Source: an uncultured Desulfobacter sp.
GTDB taxonomy: Bacteria > Desulfobacterota > Desulfobacteria > Desulfobacterales > Desulfobacteraceae
NCBI RefSeq assembly: GCF_963664415.1
Contig: NZ_OY761441.1
Span: 124,001-188,000 of the forward strand
Reading direction: 5' to 3'
Length of the DNA: 64,000 nt
The position numbers and the translations under genes were made by a program. The notes beneath the pieces are model-generated. The model was not told the DNA's origin, searched no databases, and saw only the letters and a list, made by a program, of their open reading frames with translations. Below are positions 52,929 through 60,865 of the stretch, one piece after another (positions within the stretch are counted from its first letter, which is position 1; every line of letters begins with the position of its first letter).

Positions 52929-54704
52929 ATGGAATTTATGAAAGTACGATTTGTAATCATTCTTTTATTTTTTATATTATTTTCTACCGCTGTTGCATAC
53001 GCCGCAGGGGGCGGTTCGGGCGCTCCTGATTTTCCCCCAAGTTTTGCCGACTACCATGATGCTGAAATCAAAGGGGTCATATCCATCCTTAAGCACCGCA
53101 TCAACCATACCCCGTTTAACCTGGTAGCCTCTTTAATTTTTTTGGCTGCAATTCTTCATACTTTTTTCAGTAGTAAATTCCTGTACTATGCACACAAGTG
53201 GAAAGCTGAACACCAAAAAAACATTGAAGCGGGAAAGGCTTCTGAACATTGCACTATAATCCGTGCTGAAATCTTTCACTTTCTGGGTGAGGTTGAAGTT
53301 ATCTTTGGCCTTTGGGCTGTATTGCTGACAGGTGTAATCGTTCTCTTTTATGACTGGCCAACTTTTGTCAGCTATATAAGTGGTGTAAATTATACTGAGC
53401 CGATGTTTGTTGTTGTTATCATGACCCTTGCCTCCTCCCGCCCTATCCTAAATCTTTCAGAAAAAATAATGAGCCGTGTTGCAAGTATTTTTAAAGGTAC
53501 ATTGTCAGCCTGGTGGCTGACAATTATGACCCTTGGGCCGATTTTAGGCTCATTTATCACTGAACCGGCAGCCATGACAATTTCGGCCATGCTGCTTGCC
53601 CGTAAGTTTTATGAACTAAAACCGGGTAGAACGCTTAAATACGCCACGATATCCTTGCTTTTTGTTAATATTTCGGTTGGTGGAACCCTTACCCATTTTG
53701 CTGCCCCTCCGGTTCTTATGGTGGCAGCACCCTGGGACTGGAATCTGCCTTTCATGTTCACCACCTTTGGCTGGAAAGCGGTAATTGGTATTATTATGTC
53801 CAATGCATTGGTCTTTTTTGTATTTAAAAATGAATTATCTAAACTGGAAAGAAAATTCAAACTTTCCCAGCTCAAAGGTAAGATTAAGGAAAAATATATC
53901 CACAGCCGTGCGCTCAAAAAAGATTTGGAAGAAGCGCAACAGCGGATTGGCAATGAATTGCAGATAGAAATCCAAAGAATCAAAGATGCTGCCAGAGACT
54001 CAACAATGACTGTCTGTGAAATGGATGAAACCGACTGCGCTTTGCTGGACGAAACGTTTGAGCAGGAGTTTGAAGATCTTAAAATCCAACAAATGAGTGT
54101 ATCAGTCCCAGGACTGCTTCCTATAGATAAAAGGCCAAAGCTCAGCGATCCGAATTGGGATAATCGTTCCGGGGATGTTCCCGGGTGGATCATCGCCGTT
54201 CATGTCGCTTTCATGGTCTGGACCATTGCCAATGCGCATTACCCGGCTATTTTTGTTTCCGGATTGCTTTTTTTTATCGGCTTCAGCCATGTGACCTGGC
54301 CGTTTCAGAACAATATTAGACTCAAGTCCCCAATGCTGGTCGGCTTTTTTCTGGGGGGGCTTGTGATCCACGGCGGCCTTCAGGGATGGTGGATTGCACC
54401 GGTGCTTGGCGGTTTAGGAGAAATTCCTCTTATGTTAAGCGCCATAGTACTTACAGCCTTCAACGACAATGCCGCCATTACTTACCTGAGCACGCTGGTT
54501 CCCGGCTTCACCGACAACTTGAAATATGCGGTGGTGGCCGGAGCTGTTACCGGCGGTGGGCTTACTGTAATTGCAAATGCACCGAACCCGGCCGGACAGA
54601 CCCTTTTGAAAAATTACTTTACTAACGGTATTTCTCCTTTACGACTGCTCACCTATTCACTGCTGCCTACGATAATTATGGCGCTTTGTTTCCTTCTCCT
54701 ATAA
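52929..54704 (+). CDS. Putative Na+/H+ antiporter (PF07399 family)
   Basis: 591 residues from ATG 52929; a TTG at 52914 with GGGG upstream is an alternative. A leader-like helix (VIILLFFILFSTAVAYAAGG) is followed by FADYHDAEIKGVISILKHRI and about ten membrane segments. The matching halves carry TEPAAMTISAMLLA and FNDNAAITYLS, the conserved polar breaks of this antiporter family. A cytoplasmic loop (about 310-400) is charged and coiled-coil-like, with three Cys. Divergent from nhaB and followed by a decarboxylase gene, so this looks like a pH/sodium homeostasis group. Confidence 0.8.
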   Translation: MEFMKVRFVIILLFFILFSTAVAYAAGGGSGAPDFPPSFADYHDAEIKGVISILKHRINHTPFNLVASLIFLAAILHTFFSSKFLYYAHKWKAEHQKNIEAGKASEHCTIIRAEIFHFLGEVEVIFGLWAVLLTGVIVLFYDWPTFVSYISGVNYTEPMFVVVIMTLASSRPILNLSEKIMSRVASIFKGTLSAWWLTIMTLGPILGSFITEPAAMTISAMLLARKFYELKPGRTLKYATISLLFVNISVGGTLTHFAAPPVLMVAAPWDWNLPFMFTTFGWKAVIGIIMSNALVFFVFKNELSKLERKFKLSQLKGKIKEKYIHSRALKKDLEEAQQRIGNELQIEIQRIKDAARDSTMTVCEMDETDCALLDETFEQEFEDLKIQQMSVSVPGLLPIDKRPKLSDPNWDNRSGDVPGWIIAVHVAFMVWTIANAHYPAIFVSGLLFFIGFSHVTWPFQNNIRLKSPMLVGFFLGGLVIHGGLQGWWIAPVLGGLGEIPLMLSAIVLTAFNDNAAITYLSTLVPGFTDNLKYAVVAGAVTGGGLTVIANAPNPAGQTLLKNYFTNGISPLRLLTYSLLPTIIMALCFLLL

Positions 54705-54909
54705 AAACCGATGGTGTATTAAAAATTAAAGATGTTTGAATAACCGGCCAATTTAATATATTTTTCTTGACTATTAATACATTTTAGTCCATTTAAGCTG
54801 CGCCGATAATTTTAACGTTCTTTAAAGACGCTTTTCCTCCTTATGCATTTATTTGCGTCAAAGGGGAATTGTCTGGTGCAAGATCAACCTTTTTCCCTGG
54901 AGTACTGCC

Positions 54910-56073
54910 ATGTTCATACAACTTGAAGATTACCTCCCACTGGAAACGTTTAAAAAAATTAAGTCATTTTCCGAAGACAAGGAGACGCCTTTTCTCGTCA
55001 TTGATACGGACACGGTGGTTAAAAATCTTGATGATCTGACAACCTGCTTTCCCTATGCGAGCATTTATTATGCAGTTAAAGCCAACCCTGGTGTAGAGGT
55101 CCTGACCATTATGCGAGACAAGGGCGTCAATTTTGATATTGCATCTGTCTATGAACTGGACCGAGTTCTGTCGCTGGGCATCAGTCCTGACAGGATCAGT
55201 TACGGCAACACCATCAAAAAAAGCCGGGATGTCAGGTATTTCTATGATAAAGGGGTCAGGTTGTATGCCACGGATTCTGAAGCCGATATCCGCAATATCG
55301 CCAAGGCGGCACCCGGCTCCAAAATCTATGTCCGTATCTTATCCGAAGGAACCCTTACGGCAGACTGGCCGCTATCCAGAAAATTCGGCTGTCAGCCCGA
55401 TATGGCCATGGATTTGATTATTCTGGCAAAAAACCTTGGCCTGATCCCCTATGGTATCTCCTTTCATGTGGGTTCCCAACAGCGGGATATCGGTGCCTGG
55501 GATGGGGTGCTGGGCAAAGTAAAAGTCATCTTTGAAAGGCTGCTGGAAGAGGATAATATCAAGCTTGAGATGATTAATTTAGGTGGTGGGTTTCCAGCCA
55601 ATTATTTGGCAAAGGCCAACACACTGGATGTCTATGCCCAGGAGATCACCCGGTTTCTCAAGGAAGGATTTGGTGAAGAGTTGCCCACTATTTTCCTTGA
55701 GCCCGGCCGGTCCATTATGGGGAATGCAGGTGTGCTGGTCAGCGAAGTGGTTTTGATCTCAAGAAAATCCAGAACCGCTTTGAATCGGTGGGTCTATACG
55801 GATGTCGGAAAATTTTCCGGGCTGATTGAAACCCTGGATGAAGCCATTAAATACCCGGTTTATTCAGACCGCAACGGAGAACTTGAAGACGTCATTATTG
55901 CCGGCCCAACCTGTGACAGTGCAGATATTATGTATGAAGACTTCAAGTATAAGCTGCCCTTGAATTTGTCGATCAGTGATCGGCTCTATTGGCTTTCCAC
56001 GGGTGCGTATACCAGCAGTTACAGTGCTATTGAATTCAACGGATTTCCTCCATTAAAGACATATTTCATTTAG
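54910..56073 (+). CDS. Type III PLP-dependent ornithine/lysine decarboxylase
   Basis: 387 residues from ATG 54910 (GGAG upstream), the usual length of fold-III, eukaryotic-type ODCs. The PLP lysine is in YYAVKANPGVEVL (AVKAN), the glycine loop binding phosphate is INLGGGFPANY, FHVGSQQRD precedes it, and EPGRSIMG and the catalytic Cys of GPTCDSADI are present. It decarboxylates ornithine and/or lysine to putrescine or cadaverine, consuming a cytoplasmic proton. Its place beside two Na+/H+ antiporters suggests pH adaptation as well as polyamine synthesis. The 54705-54909 gap is AT-rich. Confidence 0.9.
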   Translation: MFIQLEDYLPLETFKKIKSFSEDKETPFLVIDTDTVVKNLDDLTTCFPYASIYYAVKANPGVEVLTIMRDKGVNFDIASVYELDRVLSLGISPDRISYGNTIKKSRDVRYFYDKGVRLYATDSEADIRNIAKAAPGSKIYVRILSEGTLTADWPLSRKFGCQPDMAMDLIILAKNLGLIPYGISFHVGSQQRDIGAWDGVLGKVKVIFERLLEEDNIKLEMINLGGGFPANYLAKANTLDVYAQEITRFLKEGFGEELPTIFLEPGRSIMGNAGVLVSEVVLISRKSRTALNRWVYTDVGKFSGLIETLDEAIKYPVYSDRNGELEDVIIAGPTCDSADIMYEDFKYKLPLNLSISDRLYWLSTGAYTSSYSAIEFNGFPPLKTYFI

Positions 56074-56232
56074 ATAACAAGCAGGTTGTATTTATCAATA
56101 ATATGCTTTTATAATATATAGCCTGTAATGAAATGAAAGGTTTTTTCAAAACATAAAAAAGGAATAAAGCCCTTTTGGGAGGGCGAAGAGAACAATAATG
56201 ATAGAATTTGAGTTCACTTCCAGGAAAATACT

Positions 56233-56772
56233 ATGTTAAAAAAATCACTTATCGCGATTGTCCTATTGATGATTTCGGGATGTCAGCCCCAGGAACGGGA
56301 ATGGAATCCCATTTTCGAAGACACCCATTTTAACTATTTTAACGCCAGAATAGAAAAGTCTTTGGCCCTTGTTGATGAGCTGGTTGGAAATCCAGAAGAG
56401 TCCTCGCAGGAAAATCTTGAGTTAATACGGCAGCAATTGCTTAAACTCAAAGACTACTACGTTCCTATCACCACCGTAAGGCAGGATGTGTATGATGCTG
56501 AAAGATATTTGAAAATAAAGGATACCGAGAAAGCAAAAGAACTGCTCATGCATGGTAGGTCGACTGTTGCGTCCCTGCTATCCGGAACGGACAACCCTGT
56601 CTTTGACAAGGTGGTCGTGGACTTAACCTCCGCGATTGATGAAACTCTGGCCAGCCTTAACCATAATGATGTGGATACGACCTACACCAGACTGGAAACC
56701 CTGGGAGCCCAGGTCAACCAGATGCTCTACAAGGGTGAGTTGGTGCTTTCCGGTATTGAGTTTGAAAAGTAA
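56233..56772 (+). CDS. Lipoprotein, function unknown
   Basis: 179 residues. The leader SLIAIVLLMISGCQPQ has a lipobox with the acylated Cys at residue 17; the next residues are Gln-Pro, so outer membrane retention is plausible. The rest is predicted almost wholly helical (ARIEKSLALVDELVGN, ENLELIRQQLLKLKDYY, AERYLKIKDTEKAKELLMHG), resembling small four-helix periplasmic bundles. No family is recognised. It has its own upstream gap of 159 bases after the decarboxylase. Confidence 0.65.
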   Translation: MLKKSLIAIVLLMISGCQPQEREWNPIFEDTHFNYFNARIEKSLALVDELVGNPEESSQENLELIRQQLLKLKDYYVPITTVRQDVYDAERYLKIKDTEKAKELLMHGRSTVASLLSGTDNPVFDKVVVDLTSAIDETLASLNHNDVDTTYTRLETLGAQVNQMLYKGELVLSGIEFEK

Positions 56773-56850
56773 AACCGCCACGATTATAAATTTCAAGTTT
56801 TGTAAGTGCCGCCATCCGGACCCGGTATATTCCACATGCGCTTAGGATTA

Positions 56851-56888
56851 AAAAAGGCCGCAATACCTTTTGACGGGTATTGCGGCCT
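56851..56888. terminator. Bidirectional terminator between convergent genes
   Basis: Stem GGCCGCAATACC (56856-56867) with GGTATTGCGGCC (56876-56887). It is preceded on plus by six A, so on minus it ends in a T run for the ATPase gene, and it lies between converging transcripts. Confidence 0.75.
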
Positions 56889-56940
56889 ATGCGCGTGTTT
56901 GCTTTTGTTAGGACGCTGTTGTTAATTCAAGCTGTTTATT

Positions 56941-57636
56941 TTATTCTTCAGCAGGCATCAACGTGGCCGGATCCAGCAGAAATTTCTGATCCGTTCTGTC
57001 TCCGTCCTTAAGTACGATGGCCTGAACTTTATCTTCCTCAGCAACAAGGAATACGGCTTTGTCAAACATCGTATCGTAATTTTCAAGTTGAACCGGATAA
57101 CCGTTCTGATTCAGTGGTTCTTCCCGGTGGCTTTGCATGGAAAACCAGATGAAAATGCCGAAATCCTGGTGAAGCTGCTGCAATTCAGAAAGCACTTTCG
57201 AAAGATCGGTATCAAAATCGAGTCCGTCAATGATCATCAGGGTCGGCAGGGTAAGGTCCGCCCCTTTAAAGCTATTCAGATAATCTTTGAGTTTGTTTAC
57301 ATTAAATGTTGACTCGTTGTATGCAATCCCTGTTTTGTGATGTTGTATCTCATCCCACAGACATTCGGCAATCTGGGCATCAACATAACCGATGCTGTCG
57401 ATGAGGCTGGCGTAGCCTTCATTGTATCTGACGGCTATTTTTTCTATGGTGTCAGATAAACTGATATGAAGCACTTTTTCATCACTTAGCAGGCGTGTCA
57501 GGGCAATCTGGACCAAAAATCCGGTTTTGCCGACACCGGCCCGGGAAAGTACGGCACCGAACTGGCCATCCATTATATTTTCGGCACCAATGGTTTTTTC
57601 TGCCGGGCTTCTTAAAATGAGGTCATTTTTAAGCAT
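56941..57636 (-). CDS. RecA/KaiC-like ATPase, function unknown
   Basis: 231 residues with a single RecA-type core. Walker A is SRAGVGKTGFLVQIAL near residue 31, Walker B is LMIIDGLDFD near 135, and a DRTDQKFLLDP tail closes the fold. No DNA-binding or membrane segment is seen. It resembles small stand-alone KaiC/RadA-like ATPases of deltaproteobacteria whose role is unknown. Only 36 bases separate it from the EF-G stop upstream on the same strand, so the two are probably co-transcribed. Confidence 0.65.
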   Translation of the reverse strand: MLKNDLILRSPAEKTIGAENIMDGQFGAVLSRAGVGKTGFLVQIALTRLLSDEKVLHISLSDTIEKIAVRYNEGYASLIDSIGYVDAQIAECLWDEIQHHKTGIAYNESTFNVNKLKDYLNSFKGADLTLPTLMIIDGLDFDTDLSKVLSELQQLHQDFGIFIWFSMQSHREEPLNQNGYPVQLENYDTMFDKAVFLVAEEDKVQAIVLKDGDRTDQKFLLDPATLMPAEE

Positions 57637-57672
57637 GTTTCCTCTCTTTATATCAAAAAGTCTTAAAGAATC

Positions 57673-59760
57673 TTATTTGTTTTTGGCTGCTTTTTCTTCG
57701 GCTTTTTTCTTGGCAATTTCGTCTGCAATAGACTGGGGAGCCTGTTTATACGAAGAAAATTCCATGGTAAACTGGGCCTTGCCCTGGGTGGCGGATCTTA
57801 AAATCGTTGAAAAACCGAACATGTCGGACAGTGGAACCTGGGATTCGATGACTGACATAACCCCTTCTTCCTGGGAACCCTGGATAATGCCTCGCCGCTG
57901 GTTGATCAGTCCCATGCAGGCACCTTGGAACTCACTGGGCGTTTCAATGACCACCTTCATAATCGGTTCCATGATAACAGGTTTTGCTTTGTTGTAAGCC
58001 TCAAGAAAACCACCACGAGCTGCTGACTGAAATGCCATCTCAGATGAGTCAACGGCATGGTAGGCACCGTCTTCTAAGGTGACCTTGATGCCGGTTACGG
58101 GGAATTCAAGGCTTGGGCCCTTTTCAAGACAGCCCTCAAAGCCCTTTTCGCAGGCCGGAATATATTGGGTGGGGATGCGGCCGCCGGTAATTTTGTTTAC
58201 AAATTCAAATTCTTCTTCAGTAGGTTCAATAAAGCCTGCGACACGGCCAAACTGACCTGCACCACCGGTCTGTTTTTTATGGGTATAATTGAAGGGGGCT
58301 TTTTTAGTAATAGTTTCTCTGTAAGCAACCCGGGGTTGGCCTGTGGCAACTTCGGCCTTGTATTCACGTTTCATGCGCTCCACGTATACTTCCAAGTGAA
58401 GTTCGCCCATGCCCTGGATAATTGTATCTCCGGTTTCATGATCTACATAAGTCTTGAATGTCGGGTCTTCCTTGGTAAACCGGTTCAGGGCCTTTGACAT
58501 GTTGATTTGGGCTTTGTTGTCCTTGGGTGTAATGGACAAGGAGATAACCGGGTCCATAACGTGCATGGCCATCATGGAGTAGTTGACATTCGGTGAAACA
58601 AAGGTGTCGCCCGATGCACAGTCAATACCGAACATGGCACCGATATGGCCGGCCGGAATAGATTCCACATCTTCCATCTGGTTGGAGTGCATACGAATGA
58701 GACGTCCGATTTTAACCTTCTTGTGATCCCTGCTGTTGATCAGCGTATCTCCCTTATTCACACAACCCTGGTAGACACGGATGTAGGTCAGCTGACCGTA
58801 CTGGCCATCTTCCAATTTAAAAGCCAGGGCCACAGCGGGTTTGTCGAAATCACTTTCCAGTACAACTGTTTCCTCGTTGTTATCCAGGTCAATGGCTTCG
58901 TTTCTAATATCCAGGGGACAGGGTAGGTAATTGACAACCGCATTCAGCAGAGGCTGAACTCCTTTGTTTTTGTAAGCTGAACCCAGAAATACAGGGGTCA
59001 TCTCCCGGGCAATGGTGCCGGTCCTGACCGCAGCCATGATCAGCTCTTCGGAGATTTCTGCTTCTTCAAGAAGCGCGTCCGTCAGTTCTTCGGAGAACAA
59101 AGATACCTCATCAAGCATCTCTTCTCTGGCCGCATCAGCATCATCCTGAAGTTCTGCGGGAATGTCGGCCTCAACCATGTGTTCTCCATTGTCGCCTTCA
59201 AAATAGTAGGCCTTCATTTTTACAAGGTCAATAAGACCTTCATGCTTATCTTCAAGGCCGATGGGGAGCTGCATCATCACGGAATTGTGTCCGAGTTTGT
59301 CTTTAAGCTGCTTGCTGACTTTAAGCGGGTTTGCGCCTGAACGGTCACACTTATTGACAAACGCGATACAGGGAACTTCGTAGCGTTTCATCTGCTGGTC
59401 AACAGTAATGGACTGGGACTGAACCCCGGATACCGAGCAAAGGATAAGAACCACACCGTCCAGAACCCGCAGGGACCGTTCCACCTCCACAGTGAAATCC
59501 ACATGGCCGGGTGTATCAATAATATTGACGGCATGTTTGTTCCATTCGCAGTGGGTGGCGGCAGAGGCAATTGTAATGCCTCTTTCCTTTTCCAGTTCCA
59601 TGGAATCCATGACCGCACCTGTGCCGTCCTTGCCCCTGACTTCGTTGATTTTATGGATTCGGTTGGTATAAAAAAGAATCCGTTCAGTAAGCGTGGTTTT
59701 ACCGGAATCGATATGCGCACTGATTCCAATATTTCTTACCCGTTTAAGATCTCTGATCAT
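57673..59760 (-). CDS. fusA: Elongation factor G, spdEFG1 (mitochondrial mtEFG1-like) type
   Basis: 695 residues, full length: GTPase, domains II to V. G motifs are AHIDSGKTTLTERI, IDTPGHVDFTVEVERSLRVL and FVNKCDRSG. The switch region KINEVRGKDGTGAVMDSMEL instead of the usual bacterial form resembles spdEFG1 and mitochondrial EFG1, which specialise in translocation; a paralogue for recycling is expected elsewhere in such genomes. It is not in a str operon here: no rpsL, rpsG or tuf neighbours. It is followed by a RecA-like ATPase, and its leader holds an 18-bp tandem repeat. Confidence 0.9.
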   Translation of the reverse strand: MIRDLKRVRNIGISAHIDSGKTTLTERILFYTNRIHKINEVRGKDGTGAVMDSMELEKERGITIASAATHCEWNKHAVNIIDTPGHVDFTVEVERSLRVLDGVVLILCSVSGVQSQSITVDQQMKRYEVPCIAFVNKCDRSGANPLKVSKQLKDKLGHNSVMMQLPIGLEDKHEGLIDLVKMKAYYFEGDNGEHMVEADIPAELQDDADAAREEMLDEVSLFSEELTDALLEEAEISEELIMAAVRTGTIAREMTPVFLGSAYKNKGVQPLLNAVVNYLPCPLDIRNEAIDLDNNEETVVLESDFDKPAVALAFKLEDGQYGQLTYIRVYQGCVNKGDTLINSRDHKKVKIGRLIRMHSNQMEDVESIPAGHIGAMFGIDCASGDTFVSPNVNYSMMAMHVMDPVISLSITPKDNKAQINMSKALNRFTKEDPTFKTYVDHETGDTIIQGMGELHLEVYVERMKREYKAEVATGQPRVAYRETITKKAPFNYTHKKQTGGAGQFGRVAGFIEPTEEEFEFVNKITGGRIPTQYIPACEKGFEGCLEKGPSLEFPVTGIKVTLEDGAYHAVDSSEMAFQSAARGGFLEAYNKAKPVIMEPIMKVVIETPSEFQGACMGLINQRRGIIQGSQEEGVMSVIESQVPLSDMFGFSTILRSATQGKAQFTMEFSSYKQAPQSIADEIAKKKAEEKAAKNK

Positions 59761-59812
59761 TTTGTTTTGTCCTTAAAAATAAAAAAATCCTTTGAAACAA
59801 ATAAATATAGGA

Positions 59813-59860
59813 GGCGCAACCGTTGCCAAAGGCGCAACCGTTGCCAAAGGCGCAACCGTT
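59813..59860. repeat. Short tandem repeat, 18-bp unit, 2.7 copies
   Basis: GGCGCAACCGTTGCCAAA twice (59813-59830, 59831-59848) and then GGCGCAACCGTT. It lies 53 bases upstream of the EF-G start. The inner GCAACCGTTGC is nearly palindromic. The rest of 59761-60098 is AT-rich and shows no gene. Confidence 0.9.
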
Positions 59861-60098
59861 ATGTTTCATACTATAGTTTTATTATGATCTTGTTAAATTA
59901 TCCCAAGAATATAAACATCAAATATAAAATAGAAAGAGATAAAATACACTATTTTTTAAGTAAAATCAAATGTAATTTTGTTTTTGTTGTTGAATTTCTG
60001 ATAGACTGATTATAAGATTGATCAAAAAAAATACTGCCACGGGCTGGGCGGTTCCTACTCGAAAATCATTTTATAAAAATAATGGATAGCATATATTA

Positions 60099-60746
60099 AT
60101 GAAGGAATTTTGCCATTATCTTGAAAAGGGTGCCAATGCGCTTGGGTTAAATCTATCACCGGAACAGACTGGTTTGCTGACCGCCCATGCCCAGCAGTTA
60201 CAGCTTTGGAATGCCAAAATGAATTTGACCGCCATAAAGGATATCCGGCTTGTGGCGTATAAACATTTTGTGGATGCGCTGGCTGCGGCTCAATTTCTGG
60301 AACGGTCGTCACGAATAATGGACATTGGGTCCGGAGCGGGATTCCCGGCTGTTCCCATGAAAGTCATCTGCCCGAATCTTGATGTCACCATGGTGGATGC
60401 GGTGAGAAAAAAAGTCAGTTTTTTAAACCATGTGGTACGCACCTTAAAACTTGGCAACATCAAAGCGCTACATGCACGGGTGGAAGACCTTGCCAGGGAT
60501 TCAGAGCATTTTCAAATGTATGACACGGTGACGGCCAGGGGTTTTGCCGATCTTGGGAAATTTGCAGAGCTTGCCGGTCCAATGCTGGCACCCGGCGGCA
60601 GAATTTATGCGCTGAAAGGCGCGAATGCCTTGGAAGAAATCTCTTTTGAGCTTAAAAACAAGTTTCAAATTACACATAGATCTTATATTCTGCCGTTTGT
60701 GGAAGCCCAAAGGGTTGTGGTTATTCTTCAGAGCCCGTCAGATTGA
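60099..60746 (+). CDS. rsmG: 16S rRNA m7G527 methyltransferase RsmG
   Basis: 215 residues. A class I SAM-dependent methyltransferase acting on G527 in the 530 loop of 16S rRNA; its loss gives low-level streptomycin resistance. The SAM motif is IMDIGSGAGFPAVPMKV, followed by VTMVDAVRKKVSFLNHV and VTARGFADLGKFAEL, with the start WNAKMNLTAIKDIRLVAYKH typical of RsmG. It is not next to parAB or mnmG here, unlike the common arrangement near the origin. No clear Shine-Dalgarno is seen. Confidence 0.92.
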   Translation: MKEFCHYLEKGANALGLNLSPEQTGLLTAHAQQLQLWNAKMNLTAIKDIRLVAYKHFVDALAAAQFLERSSRIMDIGSGAGFPAVPMKVICPNLDVTMVDAVRKKVSFLNHVVRTLKLGNIKALHARVEDLARDSEHFQMYDTVTARGFADLGKFAELAGPMLAPGGRIYALKGANALEEISFELKNKFQITHRSYILPFVEAQRVVVILQSPSD

Positions 60747-60776
60747 TGCGAGAGTGTTCTAAATTCAGCTAAATTC

Positions 60777-60805
60777 TTGACTTTTGCCCTTGCTGCCATT
60801 ACAAA
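60777..60805 (+). promoter_or_regulatory. Candidate promoter of ileS
   Basis: TTGACT at 60777, a 17-base spacer, and TACAAA at 60800. It lies 60 bases before the ileS ATG; the -10 is imperfect. Confidence 0.35.
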
Positions 60806-60865
60806 GAAAAGTTCATTAATTAAGACTTCAAACCAGATCCGAAAGGCAAAAGGAATTTAGGAATA

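Noticed and set aside
60034..60056. Possible further repeat copy (GCCACGGGCTGGGCGG)
   Set aside because: Only about 17 bases match and no second hairpin is present, so chance cannot be excluded.
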